DNA from: Thetidibacter halocola | GTDB lineage: Bacteria > Pseudomonadota > Alphaproteobacteria > Rhodobacterales > Rhodobacteraceae | Length of the DNA: 64,000 bases | Assembly: GCF_018224955.1 (NCBI RefSeq) | Contig: NZ_JAGTUU010000003.1 | Location: 62,001-126,000 of the forward strand | Reading direction: 5' to 3' | In this document: one piece after another, positions 27,844 to 36,357 of the stretch | Layout of the letters: every line of letters starts with the position of its first letter | Position numbering within the stretch: position 1 is the first letter of the stretch | Translations under genes and position numbers: made by a program | The notes under the pieces: model-generated | What the model saw: only the letters and a program-made list of their open reading frames with translations | Told to the model about the DNA's origin: nothing | Database searches by the model: none

Positions 27844-28563
27844 TCAGGCTTCGGCCAGCGGCCCGTAGAGGATCAGCGCGGGCTTGTCGCCCACCGCCTC
27901 GGCCAGCCGCTCGGCCAGGCCCGCCACCGTGCTCCGCACGATCTCCTGTTCCGGCGTGCTGACGCCCTCGGCGAGGATCGCGGGCGTGTCCTGCGGCAAC
28001 CCATGCGCCACCAGCAGCGCCAGCAGCTTGGGAAAGGTCCGCTTGCCCATGAAGACCACGGTCGAGGCCGTGGGATCGGCAAGCGCCGCCAGGTTCATGT
28101 CCTCGGGCAACTGCCCGCTGATGTCATGGCCGGTGACGAACTGCACCCGCCGCGCGGTCAGCCTGCGGGTCAACGGAATCCCCGCCGCCGCCGCCGCCGC
28201 CACGGCCGAGGGCACGCCCGGCACGATCTCGTAGGGGATGCCCGCCGCGCGCAGCGCCACCAGCTCTTCCTCCAGCCGCCCGAACAGCCCCGAATCGCCC
28301 GATTTCAGCCGCACGATCCGCCCGCCGCCCTGCGCGTATTCCACCAGCAACCGGCTCACGTGGTCCTGCCGGGGCGAGGGCCGGCCCGCCCGCTTGCCCA
28401 CGCCCACCAGGTCCGCACCCGGCCGCGCATGGGCCAGGATCGGACCCGAGGACAGGTCGTCGAACAGCACCGCGTCGGCGCGCTTCAGCCGGTCCACCGC
28501 CTTCAGCGTCAGAAGCTCGGGGTCGCCCGGGCCGGAACCCACGAAACTGACGAAACCGCTCAT
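27844..28563 (-). CDS. cobA: Uroporphyrinogen-III C-methyltransferase CobA
   Basis: CobA (239 aa) adds methyls to C2 and C7 of uroporphyrinogen III, giving precorrin-2, the entry to B12 and siroheme. It shows VGSGPGDPELLTLKAV, the YAQGGGRIVRLKSGDSGLFGR block and VPGVPSAVAAAAAAGIPLT. Its length excludes a fused CysG-type enzyme. ATG 28563 overlaps the cobB stop by 4 bases. It is the last gene of the long minus-strand cob unit. Confidence 0.96.
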   Translation of the reverse strand: MSGFVSFVGSGPGDPELLTLKAVDRLKRADAVLFDDLSSGPILAHARPGADLVGVGKRAGRPSPRQDHVSRLLVEYAQGGGRIVRLKSGDSGLFGRLEEELVALRAAGIPYEIVPGVPSAVAAAAAAGIPLTRRLTARRVQFVTGHDISGQLPEDMNLAALADPTASTVVFMGKRTFPKLLALLVAHGLPQDTPAILAEGVSTPEQEIVRSTVAGLAERLAEAVGDKPALILYGPLAEA

Positions 28564-29864
28564 GTCGTCTCCGCGCTGATGAGGTGAAAGAAGGTGCCGG
28601 TGACAGGCCCGCGGCGCGAGCCCGTCTCGGGGACCGGGTTGCCGTCGGCATCCGCCACGATGGCCAGCGGCTCGTCCGGCTGATCGAGGATGGTCGAGTA
28701 ATGGAACTCGTGCCCGCGCAGCGCCTGCTTCGCCGCGAACCCCAGCGCGGGCGTCTCCAGCACCGCGCGGCGATATCCGAGGTGGAACTTGCGCTTCTCA
28801 TAGGACGTGACCAGCCCCAGCAGCCCGGTCATCCGGTGCGAGACGCCCTCCTTGTCGATCAGTGCCGCGCCAAGCGCCATGTAGCCGCCGCATTCGCCAT
28901 GCACCGGCTTTGTCTCGGCGTGTCGGCGCAGGCCGGCGCGAAAGGTCTCTGCCGCCGCCAGCCTGCCCGCGTGCAGTTCCGGATAGCCGCCTGGCAGCCA
29001 CACAAGATCGGCCTGCGCGTCGGGCGCCTCATCCGCCAGTGGCGAGAAGGGCAGGATTTCTGCTCCCGCCGCTCGCCAGCCCTCCAGCAGGTGCGGATAG
29101 GTGAAGGAAAACGCGGCATCCTGCGCCAGCGCGATGCGTTGCGCGGGCGGTCGGGGCAGCGTGCCGGGCGCCGGCAGGGCATGACCCGTCGCGGCTTTCC
29201 TGATCGCGTCAAGGTCCACGTTCTCGCGCAGGAAAGCCGCGTAACCGGCGATGGCGGCGTCGAGGTCGGGATGCTCGACCGCCTGGATCAAGCCCAGGTG
29301 GCGTTCCGGCAGGGCAAGGTCGCCGCGCCTTGGCAGCGCGCCCAGCACGGTCAGTCCCGCCTGGTCCATCCCCAGCCGGGTCAGACGTTCATGCCGTGGC
29401 GAGGCGACCCGGTTCAGGATCACGCCGGCAAAGGGCAGGCCGGGGTTGTAGGTCTTGAACCCTAGCGCGGTCGCTGCCGCCGACTGCGCCTGTCCGCCCA
29501 CATCGACCACCAGAACCACCGGCCAGCCCATGCGCAAGGCGGTCTCTGCGCTGGACCCAAAGCCCGACTGCCCGCGCGTGGCCACCCCGTCATACAGCCC
29601 CATCGAGCCCTCGGCGACACACAGATCCGCGCCCGCCGCCTGGGCGGCGATGGCATCCAGCAGCCCGGGCCCCATCGCCCAGGTGTCGAGGTTGAACGAG
29701 GCCCGCCCGCAGGCTGCGCGGTGAAAGGCCGGGTCGATGTAATCCGGCCCGGACTTGAACGGCTGCACCGCCAGCCCGTCCTCGGCCAGCGCGCGCAGCA
29801 GGCCCAGCATGACCGTGGTCTTGCCGGTGCCCGAAGCGGGGGCGGAGACGAGGAGACCGTTCAT
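28560..29864 (-). CDS. cobB: Cobyrinate a,c-diamide synthase CobB
   Basis: CobB (434 aa) amidates the a and c side chains of hydrogenobyrinate (aerobic pathway) using glutamine and ATP. The P-loop-like N-terminus SAPASGTGKTTVMLGLL, KSGPDYIDPAFH, and the C-terminal class I glutamine amidotransferase with the nucleophile Cys in HGECGGYMALG are visible. It overlaps cobA by ATGA. A 148-base spacer with a large inverted repeat, possibly a small ORF, separates it from cobM. Confidence 0.96.
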   Translation of the reverse strand: MNGLLVSAPASGTGKTTVMLGLLRALAEDGLAVQPFKSGPDYIDPAFHRAACGRASFNLDTWAMGPGLLDAIAAQAAGADLCVAEGSMGLYDGVATRGQSGFGSSAETALRMGWPVVLVVDVGGQAQSAAATALGFKTYNPGLPFAGVILNRVASPRHERLTRLGMDQAGLTVLGALPRRGDLALPERHLGLIQAVEHPDLDAAIAGYAAFLRENVDLDAIRKAATGHALPAPGTLPRPPAQRIALAQDAAFSFTYPHLLEGWRAAGAEILPFSPLADEAPDAQADLVWLPGGYPELHAGRLAAAETFRAGLRRHAETKPVHGECGGYMALGAALIDKEGVSHRMTGLLGLVTSYEKRKFHLGYRRAVLETPALGFAAKQALRGHEFHYSTILDQPDEPLAIVADADGNPVPETGSRRGPVTGTFFHLISAETT

Positions 29865-30019
29865 GCAACCGGTCCTTTCAGGATGCGCTCGCTCCGGTCA
29901 AGCGCCCCGCCCGGCGGCACGCCGGGCAGCCCCCGACCGCCCCCCCGGGCGGGGGCTTCACCCCCACCCGCGGTCGCGGGCTGCCCGGCTGCGATACGCG
30001 CATGAAGGTACTCACCCAT
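29861..30019 (-). CDS. Possible small ORF (52 aa) between cobM and cobB
   Basis: An open frame starts with ATG 30019, overlapping the cobM stop by 8 bases, and ends in TGA overlapping the cobB ATG by 4 bases (ATGA). That spacing would be ideal for translational coupling through the spacer. Against it, the middle of the peptide is a Gly/Pro-rich string produced by a long inverted repeat, no family is recognisable, and there is no strong ribosome site beyond the coupling. It is listed as possible only. Confidence 0.35.
   Translation of the reverse strand: MGEYLHARIAAGQPATAGGGEAPARGGGRGLPGVPPGGALDRSERILKGPVA
29921..29989 (-). repeat. Large inverted repeat in the cobM-cobB spacer
   Basis: The arms 29921-29940 (GCCGGGCAGCCCCCGACCGC) and 29970-29989 match as complements at 19 of 20 positions. 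Inside them, GGGCGGGGGC-TTCA-CCCCCACCC forms a second stem. The RNA should fold into one long hairpin between two cob genes. Confidence 0.65.
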
Positions 30020-30812
30020 TCCCGGTATCCTCCTGCCAGCCCGCCCAGGGGCTTTCGGCGCTTTGCGGGCGATAGCGGCGGTCGTAATCCGTTGAATAGA
30101 GGCAGCTTTCATCGAAACCTTCGCCTGCCAGTGCGCGGCCCACGAGGATCAGCGCGGTGCGGGTGACGTCCTCGGGCACTCGCGACGCGATGTCGGCCAG
30201 CGTGCCCCGGATGATCTTTTCATCCGGCCAGCTGGCGCGGAAGACGATGGCGACGGGGCAGTCGGCGCCATAGGCGGGCGTCAGGTCGGCCACGACGCGA
30301 GGTAGGTTCTGGATCGACAGGTGGATCGCCAGTGTCGCGCCCGTGGCGGCGAAGGCGGTCAGGGTCTCACCCTCGGGCATGCTGCTGGCCCGGCCCGGGG
30401 TGCGGGTCAGCACCACCGATTGCGCCAGTCCCGGCAGGGTCAGTTCCGCCCCAAGCGCGGCGGCGGCCGCGGCGAAACTGGGCACGCCGGGCGTGACGCT
30501 GACCGGGATCTTCAGCGCCCGCAGGCGGCGCATCTGCTCGCCCATCGCGGACCAGACCGACAGGTCGCCCGAATGCAGCCGCGCCACGTCCTTGCCCGCC
30601 TCGTGCGCCCGCTGGATCGCGGCGATGATCTGGTCGAGGTCCATCGACGCGGTGTTGACGATCTTGGCCCCCTCGGGACAGTGCGCCAGAACCGCCTGCG
30701 GCACCAGCGATCCGGCATAGAGGCAGACAGGGCAGGCAGCGATCAGGTCGCGCCCGCGCAGGGTCAGCAGGTCGGCGGCCCCCGGTCCGGCGCCGATGAA
30801 ATGAACGGTCAT
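30012..30812 (-). CDS. cobM: Precorrin-4 C11-methyltransferase CobM
   Basis: CobM (266 aa) methylates C11 of precorrin-4 to precorrin-5. It has the start [20 protein letters not shown], the [17 protein letters not shown] segment specific to CobM/Cbi[18 protein letters not shown], and [23 protein letters not shown] 30812 overlaps the cobE stop by 4 bases. The C-terminal tail after the fold ([12 protein letters not shown]) is common in the family. Confidence 0.97.
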   Translation of the reverse strand: MTVHFIGAGPGAADLLTLRGRDLIAACPVCLYAGSLVPQAVLAHCPEGAKIVNTASMDLDQIIAAIQRAHEAGKDVARLHSGDLSVWSAMGEQMRRLRALKIPVSVTPGVPSFAAAAAALGAELTLPGLAQSVVLTRTPGRASSMPEGETLTAFAATGATLAIHLSIQNLPRVVADLTPAYGADCPVAIVFRASWPDEKIIRGTLADIASRVPEDVTRTALILVGRALAGEGFDESCLYSTDYDRRYRPQSAESPWAGWQEDTGNG

Positions 30813-31180
30813 GACATGTCCCCCCTGGAGTTTGTTTCGGCCAGCGCGCAGGTGGCCATGCGGTCCGACGAGACCACGCGCGGCGCGATCAGGCGCGCGC
30901 CCGGCCCGGCGGCGGCCAGCGCGACGGCCTCGGCCACCGATCCTGTCCGGTATCGATTTTCGGAATGATGCGAATGGGTTGCGGTTTCTTTTTCAGGCAG
31001 CTTGTCGGGAGAGACCTGTGTCACCGGAAGGTTGGTTTCTTCCGCGAAGGCGCGAAACACCTCTGTCACGGCCTTTTCGGTCACGGTGGCGATGGCCTGT
31101 GCGCGGCCGGCCTTGGCCAGCGCGTCGCGCAGGCTGGCCAGCGTCGCCTCGCGGCGGAAACCGAAGCCCGCGACGATCAT
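30809..31180 (-). CDS. cobE: Cobalamin biosynthesis protein CobE (CbiG C-terminal-like)
   Basis: This 123-residue protein matches the CobE/CbiG-C domain: [21 protein letters not shown] at the start, [15 protein letters not shown], and [20 protein letters not shown] near the end. CobE is needed for aerobic B12 synthesis in Pseudomonas denitrificans, but its reaction is not firmly known. ATG 31180 overlaps the cobL stop (ATGA); the larger open frame to 31576 is a shadow of cobL. Confidence 0.88.
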   Translation of the reverse strand: MIVAGFGFRREATLASLRDALAKAGRAQAIATVTEKAVTEVFRAFAEETNLPVTQVSPDKLPEKETATHSHHSENRYRTGSVAEAVALAAAGPGARLIAPRVVSSDRMATCALAETNSRGDMS

Positions 31181-32376
31181 GGGACAAGGCTCCATTGGAG
31201 GATGGGATAGCTGGCGCGCCAGCCCCGGCGCGGGCCAATGGGCGCGGGTTCCGACAGCTCGACGCGCAGCAGGTCGCCACCAAGGCGCGCATGAGCCTCG
31301 ATCAGCAGCGCCTCGGATTCGAGCGTGACGGCATTGGCGACGATCCGCGCGGCGGGGGCCAGCGCCTGCACCCGGTCCAGCAGGGAGCGGCTGAGACCAC
31401 CGCCGATGAAGACCGCGTCGGGGGGTGGCAACCCGTCCAGTGCCGCGGGGGCAGCGCCCTCGACCACGTGCAGCCGGTCCTGTCCCAGCCGGGCCGCATT
31501 TTCGCGGATGCGGGCGGCGCGCGTCGCGTCCCGTTCGATGCAGGTCGCGGCCGTCGCGGGATGCGCCAGCAGCCATTCGATCACGATCGAGCCAGATCCG
31601 CCGCCGATATCCCAGAGGTGCTCGCCCGGTTTCGGTGCCAGGGCGGACAGGGTCAGGGCGCGCACCGGGCGTTTCGTGATCTGGCCGTCATTTTCGAACC
31701 AGGCATCCGGGCGGCCGGTGGCCAGCGGCAGGGCGGGGCCCATCGGCTCCAGCGCGACCACCAGCGGGTGGGCAAAGGCGCGGTCCGGGGCCGCGTCAGA
31801 GGTGAAACGGGTGAGGGATTCGCGCGGGCCGCCGAGGGATTCCAGCACGGTGATGTGGGTCGCGCCGAACCCTTCGCTGCACAGGTAATCGGCCAGCGCG
31901 AGCACGGCATCGCCGTCGCGCAGGGTTGCGACGACCCGCAAACCGGGGGCCAAGTGGGGCCGCAGCCGGGCCAGCGGCGCGGCATGTTGGGCAAGGCAGG
32001 TCACGGCCTCCAGCGGCCAGCCAAGCCGCGCGCAGGCCAGCGCGAAACAGGATGGGCCGGGCAGGGCGCGCCATTCTCCGGGCTCCAGCTGGCGGGTCAC
32101 GACCGATCCCGCGCCAAACCAGAACGGATCGCCCGAGGCGAGCATGACCGTGGGCCTGCCGCGATGCGACAGCAGCAGCGGGATGCCGTCGGCAAAGGGC
32201 GCAGGCCAAGCCACCGCGCGCGACCCCAGGTCCAGAAGGCTGAGGTGCCTGGGCGGGCCGATCACGATTTCGGCGGCGTCCAGCGCGGCGCGGCTTGCGG
32301 GCGGCAGGCCATCCGGGCCATCTTCGCCGAGACCCACGATGGTCAGCCACGGCTCGGATGAAAGGAGCTCAGACAT
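31177..32376 (-). CDS. cobL: Precorrin-6B C5,15-methyltransferase (decarboxylating) CobL
   Basis: CobL (399 aa) methylates C5 and C15 and decarboxylates the acetate on C12. The N-terminal CbiE-type domain begins WLTIVGLGEDGPDGL with LASGDPFWFGAG; the C-terminal CbiT-type domain has LWDIGGGSGSIVIEWLL, a SAM-binding glycine motif. Start ATG 32376 faces the cobK start on the other strand: the two start codons overlap by 2 bases. Its ribosome site is weak, so the upstream alternative in frame at 32457 cannot be excluded but would lie inside cobK. Confidence 0.95.
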   Translation of the reverse strand: MSELLSSEPWLTIVGLGEDGPDGLPPASRAALDAAEIVIGPPRHLSLLDLGSRAVAWPAPFADGIPLLLSHRGRPTVMLASGDPFWFGAGSVVTRQLEPGEWRALPGPSCFALACARLGWPLEAVTCLAQHAAPLARLRPHLAPGLRVVATLRDGDAVLALADYLCSEGFGATHITVLESLGGPRESLTRFTSDAAPDRAFAHPLVVALEPMGPALPLATGRPDAWFENDGQITKRPVRALTLSALAPKPGEHLWDIGGGSGSIVIEWLLAHPATAATCIERDATRAARIRENAARLGQDRLHVVEGAAPAALDGLPPPDAVFIGGGLSRSLLDRVQALAPAARIVANAVTLESEALLIEAHARLGGDLLRVELSEPAPIGPRRGWRASYPILQWSLVP

Positions 32377-33127
32377 GGTGAACCTGCTGGTGCTGGGCGG
32401 CACGACAGAGGCCACGGCGCTGTGCCGCAGGCTGGCCGAGGCGGGCCTGCGCGGCACGATCTCCTTTGCCGGGCGCGTCGACCGGCCCGTTCGCCAGCCC
32501 CTTCCGCAGCGCGTGGGCGGGTTCGGCGGGGTCGAGGGGCTGGCGGCCTATCTGCGCGCCGAAGGCATAACGCACCTGGTGGATGCGACGCACCCCTTTG
32601 CTGCCCAGATGAGCGCGAATGCGGTCGAGGCGGCAAGGCTGACGGGGGTGCCGCTGGTCGCGCTGACCCGCGCGGCCTGGGAACCGGTCGCAGGCGACGA
32701 CTGGCAGCGGGTGCCCGACATTGCGGGGGCGGTCGCGGCACTGGACCGGCCCGCTTGCCGCGTCATGCTGGCGGTGGGGCGGATGCACCTGGACGCGTTT
32801 GCGCCCAACCCGCAGCATGACTACCTGTTGCGCCTCGTCGATCCGCCGAAGGGCGACCTGCCCTTCCCGAAGGCACGGGTGGTGGTCGACCGGGGGCCGT
32901 TCACACTGGTAGGCGACCTCGCCCTGATGCGCGAATTCGGCGCGCAGATCGTGGTGTCGAAGAACGCGGGCGGCAGCGGCGCCCATGCCAAGATCGAGGC
33001 GGCGCGCCTGATGCGCCTGCCGGTCATCATGATCGACCGGCCCGCCTTGCCCAGCCGGGCAGAGGCGCATTCGGTGGAACAGGTGACGGACTGGCTGGCT
33101 CATGCGAGGGCAGACCTCGGCGTGTAG
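32375..33127 (+). CDS. cobK: Precorrin-6A reductase CobK
   Basis: CobK (250 aa) reduces precorrin-6A to precorrin-6B with NADPH. It begins NLLVLGGTTEATALCRRLAEAG and contains THLVDATHPFAAQMSANAVEA, LLRLVDPPKGDLPFPKARVV and IVVSKNAGGSGAHAKIEAAR, all typical. AGGAG at 32364-32368 supports ATG 32375. It is the only plus-strand gene inside the long minus-strand cob unit: its start overlaps the cobL start by 2 bases and its end overlaps the cobJ end by 28 bases. Confidence 0.96.
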   Translation: MVNLLVLGGTTEATALCRRLAEAGLRGTISFAGRVDRPVRQPLPQRVGGFGGVEGLAAYLRAEGITHLVDATHPFAAQMSANAVEAARLTGVPLVALTRAAWEPVAGDDWQRVPDIAGAVAALDRPACRVMLAVGRMHLDAFAPNPQHDYLLRLVDPPKGDLPFPKARVVVDRGPFTLVGDLALMREFGAQIVVSKNAGGSGAHAKIEAARLMRLPVIMIDRPALPSRAEAHSVEQVTDWLAHARADLGV

Positions 33128-33852
33128 ACGATGGGGCCGCGTGGGCGGTCGATGATCCGGGTGGTGCTGGAACCAACGATGACCATCGTCCGCATGTCGG
33201 CCATCTCGGGCATCGCCTCGGGCAGGGGGACGATGCGGATCTCTTCCTCGGGCGTGCTGACGGCGCGGGCGAAGATCACCGGTCGCGCGTCGCGGCAGGC
33301 GTCGTTCAGGATCTCCAGCGTGCGGGCAAAGCCCTCGGGGCGGGATTTCGAACGCGGGTTGTAGAAGGCCATGGCGAAATCCGCCTCTGCCGCGAGACGC
33401 AGGCGCTTCGCGATCAGGGCGAAGGGTTTCAGGTTGTCGCTGAGGTTGATGGCGCAGAAATCATGGCCAAGCGGCGCGCCCGCGCGGGCGCTGGCCGCCA
33501 GCATCGCGGTGATGCCGGGCAGCACGGTCACGTCCAGATCGCGCCATGCCTGTGGCCCGGCCTCCATCGCTTCGAACACCGCCGAGGCCATGGCAAAGAC
33601 GCCGGGATCGCCCGAGGACACCACCACCACGCGCCTTCCCTCTGCGGCCATTTCCAGAGCGTGGCGTGACCGGTCGAGTTCCACGCGGTTGTCCGAGGCA
33701 TGCAGGGTCAAGCCGGGCCGGGGTTCGACCCGGGCGACATAGGGAATATAGCCGACGATATCGGTCGCCTGCTGCACGGCGGCGGTCACTTCAGGGGTGA
33801 CCAGCGCCTCGGCGCCAGGCCCCAGCCCGGCGATGCGGACCCAGCCGGTCAT
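33100..33852 (-). CDS. cobJ: Precorrin-3B C17-methyltransferase CobJ
   Basis: CobJ (250 aa) methylates C17 with ring contraction, forming precorrin-4. It shows VRIAGLGPGAEALVTPEV, DIVGYIPYVARV, VVVVSSGDPGVFAMASAV, VLPGITAMLAASARAGAPLGHDF shortened to PGITAMLAASARAGAPLGHD, and FYNPRSKSRP, a CobJ hallmark. ATG 33852 overlaps the cobI stop by 4 bases. Its last 28 bases overlap the end of cobK on the other strand. Confidence 0.97.
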   Translation of the reverse strand: MTGWVRIAGLGPGAEALVTPEVTAAVQQATDIVGYIPYVARVEPRPGLTLHASDNRVELDRSRHALEMAAEGRRVVVVSSGDPGVFAMASAVFEAMEAGPQAWRDLDVTVLPGITAMLAASARAGAPLGHDFCAINLSDNLKPFALIAKRLRLAAEADFAMAFYNPRSKSRPEGFARTLEILNDACRDARPVIFARAVSTPEEEIRIVPLPEAMPEMADMRTMVIVGSSTTRIIDRPRGPIVYTPRSALA

Positions 33853-34577
33853 GGCCTGCGCCCCTGTCCGTGCACGACCACGATGGAGAAATAGGGTGTC
33901 ACCTTGTCCTCGGCCTGGCTCAGCGGTTGCACCGTCTGGCCGCGCATCGCGGCATATTCCACCAGCCATGCGGCGTCATATCTGCCTGCCGTCTTCAGCG
34001 CGCGGCGGATCTTGTCGATGTTGCGGCCGATCTTCATCACCACGATGGCGTCGGCGCGGGCCATGTGATCGGCCAGCACGTCCTCGGGCAGGGTTCCCAT
34101 CAGCACCGACAGCACGTCGTCGCCCCATGTGATGGGCGCTCCGGTGGCGGTCCAGGCGGCCGACATGCCGGTGATCGCGGGCGTGACCTGCACCGGGATC
34201 TCGTCCTTGAGCCGCGTGTACAGGTGCATGAACGAGCCGTAGAAGAACGGGTCGCCCTCGCACAGCACCACCACGTCCTCGCCTGCGGCGGACAGCGCGC
34301 GCAGGTGGTCGCAGCAATCTTCGTAGAAGGCCGAAAGGATCGCGTTGTAGCGCGGATCGGATAGCGGGATCTCGGTCGTGACGGGGTATTCCATGGGGAA
34401 TTCCACCACGTCCGACCGCAACAGCCCGTCCACGATGCGCCGCGCCTGTCCCGGCTTGCCGGCCTTGCGGAAATAGGCGACGTGGCGCGCGGAGCGCAGC
34501 AGGCGCTCGGCGCGGACGGTCATCAAGTCCGGGTCGCCGGGGCCGAGGCCAAGGCCATGGATCGTGCCTTGGTTCAT
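33849..34577 (-). CDS. cobI: Precorrin-2 C20-methyltransferase CobI
   Basis: CobI (242 aa) methylates C20 of precorrin-2 to precorrin-3A. Start HGLGLGPGDPDLMTVRAERL, the AYFRKAGKPGQARRIVDG segment, VVVLCEGDPFFYGSFMHLY and VTPAITGMSAAWTATG are typical. ATG 34577 overlaps the cobH stop by 4 bases. The larger open frame to 34838 lies in cobH and is rejected. Confidence 0.97.
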   Translation of the reverse strand: MNQGTIHGLGLGPGDPDLMTVRAERLLRSARHVAYFRKAGKPGQARRIVDGLLRSDVVEFPMEYPVTTEIPLSDPRYNAILSAFYEDCCDHLRALSAAGEDVVVLCEGDPFFYGSFMHLYTRLKDEIPVQVTPAITGMSAAWTATGAPITWGDDVLSVLMGTLPEDVLADHMARADAIVVMKIGRNIDKIRRALKTAGRYDAAWLVEYAAMRGQTVQPLSQAEDKVTPYFSIVVVHGQGRRP

Positions 34578-35203
34578 TCCTTGCGACTCGCGATGGCGTT
34601 GATGGCGGCAACGGTGATGGCCGATCCGCCCAGCCGCCCCTCGACGATCAGGCTGGGCACCGGCTGGTCCTGCCACAGCGCCTCTTTCGACTCGGCGGCG
34701 CCGACGAAGCCCACCGGGCAGCCGATGATCGCGGCGGGGCGCGGGCAGGCCGGGTCTTCGAGCATGTTGAGCAGGTGGAACAGCGCGGTGGGCGCGTTGC
34801 CGATGGCCACCAGCGCACCCGCGAGGTGCGGTCGCCACAGTTCCAGCGCGGCGGCGGACCGGGTGTTGCCCATGTCGCGCGCCATGTCCGGCACGCGGCT
34901 GTCGCGCAGGGTGCAGATGACCTCGTTCTGCGCGGGCAGGCGCGGGCGGGTGACGCCCTCGGAGACCATGTAGGCATCGCAGAGGATCGGCGCGCCGCCT
35001 TCCAGCGCCGCGCGGGCGGCCCGAGCAAAGCCCGGCGACATGTGGACATGCTTTTCCAGCCCCACCATCCCGGCGGCATGGATCATCCGCACGGCGATGG
35101 GTTCCTCGTCGGCGTCGAAGCGGCTTAGGTCGGCCTCGGCCCTGATCGTCGCAAAGCTCTCGGCATAGATCGCCGTGCCGTCCTTTTCATATTCGTAGGG
35201 CAT
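34574..35203 (-). CDS. cobH: Precorrin-8X methylmutase CobH
   Basis: CobH (209 aa) moves the C11 methyl to C12, turning precorrin-8X into hydrogenobyrinate. Key segments: YAESFATIRAEADLSRF, VRMIHAAGMVGLEKHVHMSP with the catalytic His region, CDAYMVSEGVTR and AIIGCPVGFVGAAESKEAL. The start overlaps the cobG stop by one base (TGATG). The open frame that runs on to 36325 is a shadow of cobG. Confidence 0.97.
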   Translation of the reverse strand: MPYEYEKDGTAIYAESFATIRAEADLSRFDADEEPIAVRMIHAAGMVGLEKHVHMSPGFARAARAALEGGAPILCDAYMVSEGVTRPRLPAQNEVICTLRDSRVPDMARDMGNTRSAAALELWRPHLAGALVAIGNAPTALFHLLNMLEDPACPRPAAIIGCPVGFVGAAESKEALWQDQPVPSLIVEGRLGGSAITVAAINAIASRKE

Positions 35204-36357
35204 CAGGGGTCTTTCAGATCGATGAGCGCCTCGGGCGAAAGGCCCGTCCGGCTGGGCGTGTCCCACGGGGCGCCGTTCTTCACAAGGTCGAAGCGCCCGT
35301 CGCGCCCGGTCAGGGTGACGCGGGCAAGGCGCGGGTGGGCACAGCCCTTGGCGCAGCCCGAGACATGCAGCGGGCCGGGCAGGATCGCGGCAAGGCGGGT
35401 GGCGAGCGCGCGCGTTTCCACCGTGGCCTGCGGGCAGAAAGGCGCGCCGGGGCAGGCATGCGTGGACAGGCGGGGGTCGCCAGCGTCCTGCACGAAGACA
35501 TCCGCCGCGCGCGGCTCCACCCCGCCCCGCAGCCGGAACAGCCGCCCGATCATCGGGCGCAGGGCCGTCGCGCCGGTCTGGCGCATCAGCGCCTCCAGCG
35601 CATCCGCGTCGATCGCGCCGAAGGCCGCGCCGAGGATCGCGCCGCCAGGGAGTGTCGCGGGCGCTGTGGCGCGCGGCGCGGCCTGCTGCCATGCGTCGGG
35701 CAGGGACGCCTTGCGCAGGTGCCGCGCCATGCGACCCGCCTCGCGCCCGCCGGTGTCGATGAACCACTCCGCCATCTCGTGCAGGGCCTGTATTGCCGTG
35801 CCTTCCGTCACCGCACGGCCTGCGTCGGCCCCGTCGGCGCGCAGGATCAGCCCACCTTCCGTGTCCAGTTCGAACCGGAAATCGGCGGACCCCTCGCGCA
35901 GGCAGGCCGCCGCCCCGGTATCCAGCGCAAAGCCCATCTTTTCCGGCAGGTCGGGCAGCGCGGGCAGGGTGGGCAGCAGCGCGCCATACAGGCGGTCCGT
36001 CAGGTCGCCCGGCCGCCAGTCCGATGCGACCAGGATGTTGCGATGCCCCTCGACGCCCGGGTCGGCATCGATCAGCTCCAGGGCGCCGAGCGCCTCCAGC
36101 AGCACCGGGTGATCCTCGGCCGTCACGCCCCGGATTTGCAGGTTGGCGCGCGAGGTCAGGTCCAGCGTGCCGCTGCCATAGCGCCGCGCAAGGCCGCAAA
36201 GTGCCAGGACCTGCGCGGCGGACAATTCCCCCCGGAAAGGCCGCACCCGCACAACCAGCCCGTCGCCCGATTCCATCGGGCGATGCGCGCCCGGGCACCA
36301 GCCTTTGATTTCGGGTGCTGTGCACCCGGGGCCTTTCACGAGCGGCTCCATGCTCAT
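35203..36357 (-). CDS. cobG: Precorrin-3B synthase CobG
   Basis: CobG (384 aa) uses O2 to hydroxylate C20 and form the gamma-lactone of precorrin-3B, the oxygen-dependent hallmark of the aerobic pathway. It is related to sulfite/nitrite reductases; the CX5C and CX3C pairs that hold the Fe-S cluster are seen in CPGAPFC and CAKGC. N-terminal GWCPGAHRPMESGDGLVVRV is typical. ATG 36357 overlaps the cobN stop by ATGA; ATG 36351 is a close alternative. Confidence 0.95.
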   Translation of the reverse strand: MSMEPLVKGPGCTAPEIKGWCPGAHRPMESGDGLVVRVRPFRGELSAAQVLALCGLARRYGSGTLDLTSRANLQIRGVTAEDHPVLLEALGALELIDADPGVEGHRNILVASDWRPGDLTDRLYGALLPTLPALPDLPEKMGFALDTGAAACLREGSADFRFELDTEGGLILRADGADAGRAVTEGTAIQALHEMAEWFIDTGGREAGRMARHLRKASLPDAWQQAAPRATAPATLPGGAILGAAFGAIDADALEALMRQTGATALRPMIGRLFRLRGGVEPRAADVFVQDAGDPRLSTHACPGAPFCPQATVETRALATRLAAILPGPLHVSGCAKGCAHPRLARVTLTGRDGRFDLVKNGAPWDTPSRTGLSPEALIDLKDP

